64,000 nt of DNA, from positions 62,001 to 126,000 of the forward strand of contig NZ_CP092189.1 in NCBI RefSeq assembly GCF_022344005.1. The letters run 5' to 3'. The notes beneath the pieces were generated by a model. It saw only the letters and a list, made by a program, of their open reading frames with translations, made no database searches and was not told where the DNA came from. Every line of letters begins with the position of its first letter. The first letter of the stretch is position 1. This DNA comes from Deinococcus sp. KNUC1210 (GTDB taxonomy: Bacteria; Deinococcota; Deinococci; Deinococcales; Deinococcaceae). Made by a program: the position numbers and the translations under genes. This document shows, one piece after another, positions 21,840 through 29,912 of this stretch.

Positions 21840-23252
21840 TTGAACTGGCATCCAGTGTATCTGAGCGCTGTGCTGGAACCGGATTATGCCTACGCCCGTG
21901 CACGGCTGCTTCCTCAGTTCCTCGATGCCCTGACCGCCCATGCCCTCGGGCGGCTGCGAGTCGGCACGCGGCATGCTCAGGAGGCTGTCCATGGCATCCG
22001 TGCCCTGCAATACTTCCAGCCGCCCCCCTACAACGCCGGGATGGAAGACCTGTTCTTCCTGCTCGACCGCGAACTGGCCGCCGCGTCTCCGCTGGGGGCA
22101 GGTGCGCTGAGAACCGCGCTATCTCGCAATGATCTCGATATGACGGTTTACCGCTTGTCGGCCCGCGAGTCGCTGCTCCGTGCGGCGCAGGAACTGAGCG
22201 ACCTGCGCCGCACACTGCTGACGCTGGCAGACGCCGAGAGCACCACCCTCATGGTTGCCTACAGCCACCACCAGCCAGCCCAGCCGATCACGCTGGGACA
22301 TTATCTGGCCGCCGTCGAGAACGGTCTATCTCGCGACAGTGCCCGCCTGCACGCCGCCATGAACCGCCTGAATCTCAGTCCGCTGGGGGCGGTGGCACTG
22401 TCTGGCAGCAGTCATCCGCTCGACCGTGACTACACGGCAAGGCTGCTGGCGTTCGACGGGCCTATCGAAAACACCTATGACGCCGTTTCGACCGGTGACT
22501 GGCAGCTGGAACTCGCGGGCACGGTCAGCACCTGCGCCGTGACGCTGTCGCGCATGCTGTACGACCTGCTGAACTGGGCCTCACAGGGGCTGCTCAGCCT
22601 GGCCGATGGACTGGTGCAGGGATCGAGCGTGATGCCGCAGAAGCGCAATCCGGTGGCGCTGGAGCATGCCCGCACACGGCTGAGCAAAGTCCTGGGCTAC
22701 GCGCAGGCGGTGGTCTACTGTAACCACAACACGCCTTTCGGGGACATCAACGATCCCGGTACGGACGTACAGGAGCCGCTGCATCTGTTATGGCAGGACT
22801 TTTCACAGGGGGTACGCCTGCTGAACGTATCGCTGGCGAACCTGCGAATCGAACGCGACCTGTGGAAAACGCAGGCCGAGCACAGCGACGTGACGCTGAC
22901 CGAACTGGCCGACACACTGGCGCGGCAGAGCGGCGACTTCCGAGCCGCACACGACAGCGCCCAGAAGCTGCTGGCATCCCTGCGGGCCCAGGGCAGAGAG
23001 CTTCAGAGTGCCACCGACGACGATCTGAAGGCTCTTGGAATCGAGGTACCCGCCGGTACAGTGCAGGACGCGCTGAATCCACGCACCTTCATTCAGCGCC
23101 GGACTACGCTCGGTGGCCCTGCGCCCGCCCCGATGCACGTCTATTTCTCACAGGCGACAGCGCGGCTGGAGCACGATACCCAGGCAGAAAAAACGTGGGA
23201 AGAACGCTTCGCGGCGTCACGGGCCATGCTGCGCGGCGACTCCATTCCCTGA
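21840..23252 (+). CDS. Argininosuccinate-lyase-like protein (fumarase/ASL superfamily)
   Basis: A 470-residue member of the ASL/fumarase superfamily, whose enzymes cleave C-N or C-O bonds and release fumarate or a similar acid. The signature loop GSSVMPQKRNPVALEHAR is intact, as are the N-terminal MEDLFFLLDRELAA and the central AYSHHQPAQPITLGHYL regions, so catalysis is likely retained. The start is TTG at 21840 with GAGG 8 bases upstream. There are no other arginine genes here; instead a sugar-type ABC transporter follows within 90 bases on the same strand. The substrate may therefore be an imported compound rather than argininosuccinate. It is longer at the C-terminus than needed for a core ASL but within range. 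Confidence 0.8.
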   Translation: MNWHPVYLSAVLEPDYAYARARLLPQFLDALTAHALGRLRVGTRHAQEAVHGIRALQYFQPPPYNAGMEDLFFLLDRELAAASPLGAGALRTALSRNDLDMTVYRLSARESLLRAAQELSDLRRTLLTLADAESTTLMVAYSHHQPAQPITLGHYLAAVENGLSRDSARLHAAMNRLNLSPLGAVALSGSSHPLDRDYTARLLAFDGPIENTYDAVSTGDWQLELAGTVSTCAVTLSRMLYDLLNWASQGLLSLADGLVQGSSVMPQKRNPVALEHARTRLSKVLGYAQAVVYCNHNTPFGDINDPGTDVQEPLHLLWQDFSQGVRLLNVSLANLRIERDLWKTQAEHSDVTLTELADTLARQSGDFRAAHDSAQKLLASLRAQGRELQSATDDDLKALGIEVPAGTVQDALNPRTFIQRRTTLGGPAPAPMHVYFSQATARLEHDTQAEKTWEERFAASRAMLRGDSIP

Positions 23253-23276
23253 CCTGAGACTGTCGGCAGCGTCTTC

Positions 23277-23334
23277 ATCGTCATTTCACTCTGTTCGCAT
23301 CGTCAGGTCTGAACCGGGGAGCTGACGATAGTGT
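23277..23334 (+). promoter_or_regulatory. Putative operator array and leaderless promoter of the ABC operon
   Basis: Three copies of one 7-8-base element are spaced about two helical turns apart: ATCGTCA at 23277-23283, ATCGTCAG at 23299-23306 and the inverted CTGACGAT at 23322-23329. The last abuts TAGTGT (23329-23334), a TANNNT -10 candidate placed so that transcription would begin at or next to the ATG at 23342. The gene has no ribosome site at normal spacing, which fits a leaderless mRNA. No good -35 is seen, as expected for an activator-dependent or regulated promoter. Confidence 0.45.
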
Positions 23335-23341
23335 AAGCGTC

Positions 23342-24619
23342 ATGTCAGCAACTGGTTTTGCAGGAAGCCCTCTGAAGAAGCTGCTCGCCCTGAGCGCTGT
23401 GCTGGGCATGACTTCGGCGCTTGCCGCCCCCGTGACCATCACTTACTGGCAGTATGACTACGCCAGTAAAGTGACCGAGATGAACGCTCTCATCAAGAAG
23501 TTCGAAGCTGCCAACCCTGATATCACGGTCAAGCAGGAGAACTTTCCCTACGACGCCTATAACCAGAAGGTCGCCACCAGTGTTCCGGCGGGACAGGGGC
23601 CTGACGTGGTGAACATGTATTACGGCTGGCTGCCGCAGTACATCGACAGCGGCTATCTGCAACCGCTGCCCGCCAAAGATTTCCCGACCTCACAGATCGA
23701 CGCCACGTTCGCGCCGATGGTCAGGATCAGCAAGGCAAACGGCAAGTATTACGCGCTGCCCACCGCCGTCCGTACGCTGGCGGTGTTCTATAACAAGGAC
23801 CTGTTCCGGGCCGCAGGGATCACCCAGCCGCCCCACACCTGGGATCACTTCATCGCAGACGCCCAGAAGATCGTGAAGGGCACGGCTCCCCGCTACACCA
23901 CGCTGGGCTTCGGCATTCAGCCGGACGCGCAGGATTACCACGTGGTCCGAGAGGTGCTGCTGCGTCAGTTCGGCGGCCAGCCGTATACCAAGGACGGCAA
24001 GACCGTGACGTATGCCAGCGACGCGGGCGTCAAGGCCATGACCTTCTACACCGACATGATGACGAAGCAGAAACTGGGCATTCCCAACTTCTTCCCCGGC
24101 AACAACAGCTACCGCGACGCCTTCATCGCGGGCAAGGTCGGCATGATCATCGACGGCAGCTTTGCCGTGGGCACCATCAGCACCGCTGCCAAGTTCAACT
24201 GGGGCGTCACGCCGCTGCCGGTGTTGAAGCAGGGCGGCATGCGTGCCAACTTCGGCTCGTTCTGGGTCAACGGCATCACCAAGAATGCGACCGGCGACAA
24301 GCTGAATGCCAGCATCAAGTTTTTGAAATTTCTGACCAGCGAAGACACTCAGCGCGACTGGCTGAAGAACGTGGGTGAGATTCCTGCCAGCCGCAAGCTC
24401 TCGGGCGACGCGGCCCTGAGAAGTGACCCGGTATTCGGACCCTTCGTGTACAGCCTGCCGTTCGCCTATAGCACGGTCTTCGTCGATGAGGCCGGGCAGC
24501 GGAAGGCCTGGGTGGACGCCATCAACACCGTGCTTCTTCAGGGCGGCGACCCGGCAGCGGCCATCAAACAGGCTGCCTCCAACGAGCAGAAGATTCTGGA
24601 CGGGTTCTACAAGAAGTGA
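23342..24619 (+). CDS. Sugar ABC transporter solute-binding protein, family 1 (CUT1)
   Basis: Exported binding protein that delivers a sugar or glycoside to the two permeases that follow. The 425 residues start with a basic-hydrophobic Sec signal (KKLLALSAVLGMTSALAA, cleavage after ALA likely), then TITYWQYDYASKVTEMNAL, GPDVVNMYYGWLPQYIDSG and FIAGKVGMIIDGSF, all typical of family 1 binding proteins. There is no lipobox Cys. Ligand unknown; the preceding ASL-like enzyme hints that it may not be a simple sugar. Confidence 0.9.
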   Translation: MSATGFAGSPLKKLLALSAVLGMTSALAAPVTITYWQYDYASKVTEMNALIKKFEAANPDITVKQENFPYDAYNQKVATSVPAGQGPDVVNMYYGWLPQYIDSGYLQPLPAKDFPTSQIDATFAPMVRISKANGKYYALPTAVRTLAVFYNKDLFRAAGITQPPHTWDHFIADAQKIVKGTAPRYTTLGFGIQPDAQDYHVVREVLLRQFGGQPYTKDGKTVTYASDAGVKAMTFYTDMMTKQKLGIPNFFPGNNSYRDAFIAGKVGMIIDGSFAVGTISTAAKFNWGVTPLPVLKQGGMRANFGSFWVNGITKNATGDKLNASIKFLKFLTSEDTQRDWLKNVGEIPASRKLSGDAALRSDPVFGPFVYSLPFAYSTVFVDEAGQRKAWVDAINTVLLQGGDPAAAIKQAASNEQKILDGFYKK

Positions 24620-24641
24620 GTCTGGCGGTTCTTTCCGGTGA

Positions 24642-25601
24642 GTGCCGGGAACGCGGGCAGGCAGCGCGAGCGGCCAGCGGATGACGGTCCGAGCGCCGGG
24701 CATGCCGCGCCGATCTCTCAGCATCCGGCAGCGGCAGACCCTGACGGCCTATACCTTTTTGGCCATTCCGCTGCTGTTCTTTCTGATCGTGCGCTTTGCT
24801 CCCACCATCAGCGCCTTCCGGCTGAGCCTCTTCAAATACAGCATCCTGAAGGATACCTCCCCGTTCATCGGGCTGGACAACTACACCCGTCTGGCCCAGG
24901 ACGAAAATTTCCACAAGGCTCTGGTAAATACCGCGCTGTATACCGTGATCGGCGTTCCAGCGCAGATCGTGCTGGGGCTGGCGGTGGCCCTGCTGCTGGG
25001 TCGGGCGCGACTGTTTCAGGGGCTGTTGCGGGCGCTGTATTTCCTGCCGTACATCACGCCCGTGGTGGCGGCAGCGTGGGTGTGGCAGTGGCTGTTCAGC
25101 CCCCAGTTCGGCCCGGTCAATACGCTGCTGATCTGGCTGCACCTCCCGCCACAGAACTTTCTGACCTCGCCGTCTCAGGCACTCCCGACGACGGCAGCGC
25201 TGGTCGTCTGGCAGAATCTGGGCTTTCAGGTCGTGCTGTTCCTGGCAGGGCTGGCCGCCATTCCGCGCAGTCTGTACGAAGCTGCCGAACTCGACGGTGC
25301 GAGCGGTTGGCGGCTGTTTACCGGCATCACCCTGCCACTGCTCAACCCCACCATCGTCTTCAGCATCGTGACGGGCACGATTGCGTATCTCCAGCTCTTC
25401 ACCCAGATCGTGAATCTGAATTTCACCGATCAGGGCGGGCCGCTGGGCAGCACGCTCTCGGTGGCGGTCTACATCTATCAGATGGCCTTCGGGCGCTACG
25501 AAATGGGCTACGCGGCGGCCCTGACGGTGGTACTGTTCGTCATCATATTGATCATCACGCTGTTTCAGCTCCGCTTTCTCACCCGCAGGATCGAGTACTG
25601 A
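24642..25601 (+). CDS. Sugar ABC transporter permease (MalF type)
   Basis: Inner-membrane subunit with six helices (TLTAYTFLAIPLLFFLIV first) and the EAA loop EAAELDGASGWRLFTGITLP, which docks the ATPase. The stop overlaps the start of the second permease by one base (TGATG). The start is uncertain: GTG 24642 gives 319 residues, and ATG 24681 or 24702 would remove a basic N-terminal extension; none has a strong ribosome site. No ATPase gene is present in this operon. Confidence 0.88.
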   Translation: MPGTRAGSASGQRMTVRAPGMPRRSLSIRQRQTLTAYTFLAIPLLFFLIVRFAPTISAFRLSLFKYSILKDTSPFIGLDNYTRLAQDENFHKALVNTALYTVIGVPAQIVLGLAVALLLGRARLFQGLLRALYFLPYITPVVAAAWVWQWLFSPQFGPVNTLLIWLHLPPQNFLTSPSQALPTTAALVVWQNLGFQVVLFLAGLAAIPRSLYEAAELDGASGWRLFTGITLPLLNPTIVFSIVTGTIAYLQLFTQIVNLNFTDQGGPLGSTLSVAVYIYQMAFGRYEMGYAAALTVVLFVIILIITLFQLRFLTRRIEY

Positions 25602-26458
25602 TGACCTCGCTTCCGACCACCCGCCCCGCCCCACGGTCTGCTGCCGTGAAGGTGCTGCTGTACGTGGCACTGTTCGCGGGGGCAGCCCTGACGCTGTTTC
25701 CTTTTGCCTGGATGCTGTTGACCAGTCTCAAGCCCTTTGCAGAGCTGTTCACGCTCGGATTTTTTCCGCAGGCTCCAAGCACCGACAACTACGCGCAGGT
25801 ACTCCAGAAGACCGAGTATCTGCGCTGGTTCCTGAACTCGCTGCTGGTGGCAGGCCTGAGCACACTTTCGGTGTTGTTCTTCGATTCACTGGCAGGCTAT
25901 ACCCTCGCCAAATTCGACTTTCCCGGCAAGAATCTGATCTTCATCCTGATTCTCGCCACCCTGATGATTCCCACCGAGATGCTGATCCTTCCGTGGTATG
26001 TCAGCGTGGTGCACCTGCACCTGAGCCTCAACACGCCGGGCGCGTATCTGAGCATCATGTTTCCCGGCCTGATGAGTGCCTTCGGGGTCTTTCTGATGCG
26101 GCAGTTCTTCGAGTCGCTGCCCAACGATCTGCTGGAAGCCGCACGTATCGACGGTATGGGCGAGTTCACCATTTTCCGGCGGGTCGCGCTGCCGCTGGTG
26201 CGCCCGGCACTCGCCAGCCTCGCCATCTTTACCTTTCTGGGCAACTACAACTCGTTTCTGTGGCCGCTGGTCGTCATCCAGAAGCCGGAGTTCCGCACGC
26301 TGCCGGTGGGAGTGGCCCTGTTCAGCGGCGAGGCGGGAACCCAGTGGGGGCTGATCATGGCGGCGAGCAGTCTGGCGGTCATCCCCGTGCTGATCGTCTT
26401 CGCGGTGTTCCAGAAACAGATTATCGAGGGGATCGTGCTGACAGGGATGAAGGGCTGA
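25601..26458 (+). CDS. Sugar ABC transporter permease (MalG type)
   Basis: Second permease of the importer, 285 residues with six helices (KVLLYVALFAGAALTLFPFA at the start) and the EAA loop EAARIDGMGEFTIFRRVALP. The C-terminus QKQIIEGIVLTGMKG is the classical MalG-type ending. It is coupled to the preceding permease by the TGATG overlap and is followed by a strong terminator. Confidence 0.92.
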   Translation: MTSLPTTRPAPRSAAVKVLLYVALFAGAALTLFPFAWMLLTSLKPFAELFTLGFFPQAPSTDNYAQVLQKTEYLRWFLNSLLVAGLSTLSVLFFDSLAGYTLAKFDFPGKNLIFILILATLMIPTEMLILPWYVSVVHLHLSLNTPGAYLSIMFPGLMSAFGVFLMRQFFESLPNDLLEAARIDGMGEFTIFRRVALPLVRPALASLAIFTFLGNYNSFLWPLVVIQKPEFRTLPVGVALFSGEAGTQWGLIMAASSLAVIPVLIVFAVFQKQIIEGIVLTGMKG

Positions 26459-26512
26459 CAATTCAGGTCAGCCACACTGAATTCTGAAAGCCTGCATGGC
26501 AGACAGCAACAC

Positions 26513-26556
26513 GGGCGACGGGACTCTTCCAGTGCAGAGGAAGAGTCCCGTCGCCC
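26513..26556. terminator. Strong bidirectional hairpin terminator
   Basis: A perfect 18-bp stem (GGGCGACGGGACTCTTCC at 26513-26530 and its complement at 26539-26556) with an 8-base loop lies between the convergent permease and dehydrogenase genes. No long T-tract follows on either strand, so termination is inferred from stem strength and the convergent position. Confidence 0.8.
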
Positions 26557-26564
26557 ATGTACTC

Positions 26565-27653
26565 TCAGGGTTCCAGCACCACTTTGATGGCGTTGTCCTG
26601 ATAATCCGCCAGCATCTCGAACGCCTGCCGGACCTGTGACAGCGGCAGAGTATGGGTCACGATGGCGTTGACATCAATCCGGCCGCTCCGCACGAACTCG
26701 GTGGCGCGTGGGTAGATGTTGCCCATCCGGCGCGAGAGCTTGATGGTCAGTCCCTTGCGGCGTACCAGTGAGCCGGTCAACGAGAATTCATCGCCGTCGG
26801 GAATGCCCACCAGCACCACCTTGCCTCCAATACGCACCACCTCGGTGGCGTGGCGCGGTCCCAGCGGACTGGTCGTCGCCTCGATCACCACGTCGGCTCC
26901 CCGCTCAGGAGTGTCTCGCACAGACGCCTGATAACTCGCCACATCTTCAAAGACCTGTGTTGCTCCCAGGTCCAGCGCTTTCTGACGGCGGTAGGCCAGC
27001 GGCTCGATCACCGCCGTGCTCAATGCTCCGCTGATCTGCGCCAGCATCAGCACATACAGCCCGATGGTGCCCGCCCCCAGAATCGCCAGATGCGTTCCAG
27101 GCCTCATCTTCGCGAGATCCAGCGCATGCATCGCTACGCCCAGCGGTTCAAGCAGAGCCGCCTGAGTCGCCGTGAAACCCGCCGGCACCTGATGAATGCT
27201 GGAGAACGGCACCGCGATGAACTCGGCCATCGCACCGGGCACAGGAGGCGCACCCACGAAGGTCATGTTGGGGCACAGATGATGCTTGCCCTGATGGCAC
27301 CAGTAACAGTGACCGCACGGCTGGGCCGGATCGACCGCGACCAGCGTGCCGTCTGGCAGCCCGAACGGCTCGCCGCTGCCTTCCGCAATCACGCCTGCAA
27401 ATTCGTGGCCTGGGGTAAAGGCCGTGGCGACGACGGCAGAACCAATCCGGCCCTCATGCCAGTAATGCAGGTCGGAGCCGCAGACGCTGTTGGCCTGCAC
27501 CCGGATCAGCACGTGGCCCGGCAGAACCGTCGGCTTGACGATCCGTCCGTATTCGATATGGTGCGCTCCCTGCATGATCGCCGCCGCCATCGTGGGCACG
27601 GCAGCAGTCTGGTCATCGGTCGGCTGGGCAAAGGATTCGGCTGGACTGGTCAC
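26565..27653 (-). CDS. Zinc-dependent alcohol/polyol dehydrogenase (sorbitol dehydrogenase family)
   Basis: Medium-chain dehydrogenase expected to oxidise a sugar alcohol or sugar with NAD(P). It has the catalytic zinc Cys in NSVCGSDLHYWHEGR, the GHEFAG motif, the structural-zinc cluster CGHCYWCHQGKHHLC and the cofactor motif LAILGAGTIGLYVL. The start is GTG 27653 because AGGAGG lies 7 bases upstream; an in-frame ATG at 27659 is too close to it. It is a single-gene unit with a lac-type operator upstream and may serve the same sugar pathway as the convergent ABC transporter. Confidence 0.88.
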   Translation of the reverse strand: MTSPAESFAQPTDDQTAAVPTMAAAIMQGAHHIEYGRIVKPTVLPGHVLIRVQANSVCGSDLHYWHEGRIGSAVVATAFTPGHEFAGVIAEGSGEPFGLPDGTLVAVDPAQPCGHCYWCHQGKHHLCPNMTFVGAPPVPGAMAEFIAVPFSSIHQVPAGFTATQAALLEPLGVAMHALDLAKMRPGTHLAILGAGTIGLYVLMLAQISGALSTAVIEPLAYRRQKALDLGATQVFEDVASYQASVRDTPERGADVVIEATTSPLGPRHATEVVRIGGKVVLVGIPDGDEFSLTGSLVRRKGLTIKLSRRMGNIYPRATEFVRSGRIDVNAIVTHTLPLSQVRQAFEMLADYQDNAIKVVLEP

Positions 27654-27709
27654 GCGCATACCTCCTGGGCAGGCTGGACAGAGTGGGGGCGGACGTGAGA
27701 ATCGGGGGA

Positions 27710-27725
27710 ATGTGAACGCTCACAT
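27710..27725. promoter_or_regulatory. LacI-family operator-like palindrome
   Basis: ATGTGAACGCTCACAT is a 16-base palindrome with a single mismatch and a central CG, one base from the ideal lac-type half-site pairing TGTGAGCGCTCACA. It lies 57 bases upstream of the dehydrogenase GTG, suitable for repression by a LacI-family protein. No lacI-type gene is in the window. The 4-base spacer does not fit CRP, which needs 6. Confidence 0.6.
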
Positions 27726-27848
27726 CAGTGTAGCGTGTTCGGGAACGGGCGTGCCTCCATATGGCCGCCGGTCGGCCTTTGCCGGACCAAGACAGAGACA
27801 AGCGGAGTTATCTATATAGTTTTTTACTTTCTAGACGATTCAACACTC

Positions 27849-27879
27849 TTGACTTCATTTTCCCATCAAATGAGATAAA
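27849..27879 (+). promoter_or_regulatory. Possible promoter for the secreted-protein gene
   Basis: TTGACT (27849-27854) and GATAAA (27874-27879) are separated by 19 bases in an AT-rich patch, 60 bases before the ATG at 27939. The spacer is longer than ideal. Confidence 0.35.
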
Positions 27880-27938
27880 AACAGCATCTTCATCTACGCC
27901 TTACAGTGAGTTGACAGCAGCGTGTTCTGATCTGCCGT

Positions 27939-28592
27939 ATGAACGTTCGTTCTCTTTGCGTTTTCATAGGTTTATCGAGTGCTGCTCTTACTTGTAGTCG
28001 AGCACTCGCTATCGGTATCCGGGGGACCCTCGGCAATCCACAGGACGTGCAGCGTCTGATGGGCAGCAGCGACGGTGTGTATGTGCTGTTTGCCAGCTTT
28101 ACGCAGGCCTCGGTTTCGGGGCGCGGCGCACTCAAAAACGGGCAGTTCTTTCTGACGATTCCCGACAATCAGCAGCTTCATCTGAAGCCGTTCGAGGCGT
28201 GTGACGGTGTCAAACCCTCGCAGCCGATCAAGGTGTACCAGACCGAAACGATTCTGCTGTACAGCCAGGCGCTGAACCGCACGGTCGGGCCACTGCTTCA
28301 GGCCGACGCCCCTAAAGATCCGACCCGCGTGGTGCGCTGGCTGTACAGCAGCGGAAACGCCACCGTGCTGGGGCGCTGCACTGGCCTGAACACCAGCTAC
28401 GATCTGACGCTGCACCAGGGCTGGAACGCGGTGTTGACCGCGACCGAGAAACAGAAAAACGGAAACGGACAACTCTATACCAATGTGCGCGAGCAACTGC
28501 CGTACTGGCTGTCGGGAGATTTCAAGCTGGACCGCGCCCGCAGCACCCTGCCAGCCGCCTTTTTCGAAGTGCCGCGCACCATGAGCTTCTGA
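27939..28592 (+). CDS. Hypothetical exported protein
   Basis: A 217-residue protein not recognised as a known family. It starts with a weak signal peptide (SLCVFIGLSSAALTCSRALA). The mature part is beta-rich with two Cys (in FEACDGVKPSQ and LGRCTGLNTSY) that could form a disulfide, and a repeated layout of short hydrophobic strands ending in GFxxL-like turns. No catalytic motif is seen. It is divergent from the zinc dehydrogenase and stands alone. Confidence 0.6.
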   Translation: MNVRSLCVFIGLSSAALTCSRALAIGIRGTLGNPQDVQRLMGSSDGVYVLFASFTQASVSGRGALKNGQFFLTIPDNQQLHLKPFEACDGVKPSQPIKVYQTETILLYSQALNRTVGPLLQADAPKDPTRVVRWLYSSGNATVLGRCTGLNTSYDLTLHQGWNAVLTATEKQKNGNGQLYTNVREQLPYWLSGDFKLDRARSTLPAAFFEVPRTMSF

Positions 28593-28796
28593 GGACGGGC
28601 CCCCCATTCTGCACAACGACAGTGAGTCTAGAGGACTGAGCAGGTTGCACTAATCTGAGTTAGTTTGAAGAGCAGTTTCCCTTGAAGCCGACTACAGGCA
28701 CTTCCTGTACCCGTGTCCTACCCCTCAGAACGGCTTGGAGGCCCCTTCCTGGCTCTCCTGTGAGGCCGCTTTAAAAAGTCCGCCCAGCACGCCCCG

Positions 28797-29789
28797 TCAG
28801 GGAGTGGTCGCCGTGGAGCAGCCGCCAGCCTGCTCGGCACACGCGGGCATGTTGAGGCCCGCCTGCCAGGCGTCGAGCCAGGGACTCAGCATCGATTTGA
28901 CCGCCATCAGGGCTGGAAGACCCGGCAGCGTGACGCTGGTATGTGTTTCGCTGCTGAAACGGCGCGTCTGAATACCCGCGTGCGACCCGTCGGGCCGGAT
29001 GTTCGCCAGACGGTCGAAGGGGAAGTTCAGGTCAGTGCCGCCGCCGGGCAACACGACCAGCGGCTGAGTCTGGATTTCCACATTCAGCGCCACGTTGGGA
29101 TACACCACGTCCTTGAGGTCGTACCGGACGTGACCGACCCGTACCGAAGCGCACGAATTGGACAGGTCAAACGGCCAGGGATTCTGTCCCGCCTGCTTCA
29201 CGTAGTCCTGAATCAGGCGGCGGTTGTCGAGTTCCCAGAGATCGCAGATGCCGTCCAGATCGATCAGGGCGCTGATGGGAATATCGGGATGTGCGCGGGC
29301 CAGCGCATGGGTCCACACCACACCGTGCGAGTGCCCGACCAGCACGATGCGGGTCGGGTTGCTGCGCCCCACGATCCAGTCGCGCTGGGCCGCCACGAGC
29401 CGCGCTTCCATCTGCACAAAGCCTTCCTGCGGCGGCGCAACGGTCACGCCGCTGCCCAGTTGCTCGTTGTGAACAGCCAGCGGCACATGCGCGGTCAGAT
29501 GGCCCGATGCGCCGACGATCAGCACGCTCAGGCCCCGCGCCCTGAACGGCGCCGCAAGGTCATCGGAGGTGCCGCGTGCCGTCAGGTAATCGACGTTATC
29601 ACCCGGCACGTTGAAGCACGGGCAACGTCCGGAAAACGTGACCATCAGGATGTCGGGGCTGCCTTCCGGGCGGGGAGTGAGGGCACCCTGAAAGGCGACA
29701 GACGGCGAAACTGTCAGGAACGCCGGAGCACATCCCGTCGTCAGCAGCATGAACCAGCAGGCCAGCCCACGCCACCGCGAGGAAGTCAT
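28797..29789 (-). CDS. Putative lipoprotein with alpha/beta-hydrolase-like fold
   Basis: A 330-residue protein. Start 29789 gives a lipoprotein signal with lipobox LLTTGC, so it is probably anchored to the membrane. GHSHG (in RIVLVGHSHGVVWTHALA) matches the nucleophile elbow G-x-S-x-G of serine hydrolases, followed by ISALIDLDGICDLWELDNR. A His near FSSETHTSVTLPG could complete a triad. The substrate is unknown. A longer frame to 29897 exists, but its extra residues do not look like a signal peptide. Confidence 0.65.
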   Translation of the reverse strand: MTSSRWRGLACWFMLLTTGCAPAFLTVSPSVAFQGALTPRPEGSPDILMVTFSGRCPCFNVPGDNVDYLTARGTSDDLAAPFRARGLSVLIVGASGHLTAHVPLAVHNEQLGSGVTVAPPQEGFVQMEARLVAAQRDWIVGRSNPTRIVLVGHSHGVVWTHALARAHPDIPISALIDLDGICDLWELDNRRLIQDYVKQAGQNPWPFDLSNSCASVRVGHVRYDLKDVVYPNVALNVEIQTQPLVVLPGGGTDLNFPFDRLANIRPDGSHAGIQTRRFSSETHTSVTLPGLPALMAVKSMLSPWLDAWQAGLNMPACAEQAGGCSTATTP

Positions 29790-29912
29790 AAGCCGATGAT
29801 AGCGAAGATAAACAGCAGCCAGCGATTGAATGACCGTGGCTGTTGGGGGGTAGCACGCCCAAGCTATAAGTGAGGACCTTCTAGTTTTTAAGGCCAAGGG
29901 CCAGAAGACACC

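Noticed and set aside
27711..27724. CRP-type site
   Set aside because: The half-sites TGTGA/TCACA are 4 bases apart rather than 6, which fits LacI-family operators better.
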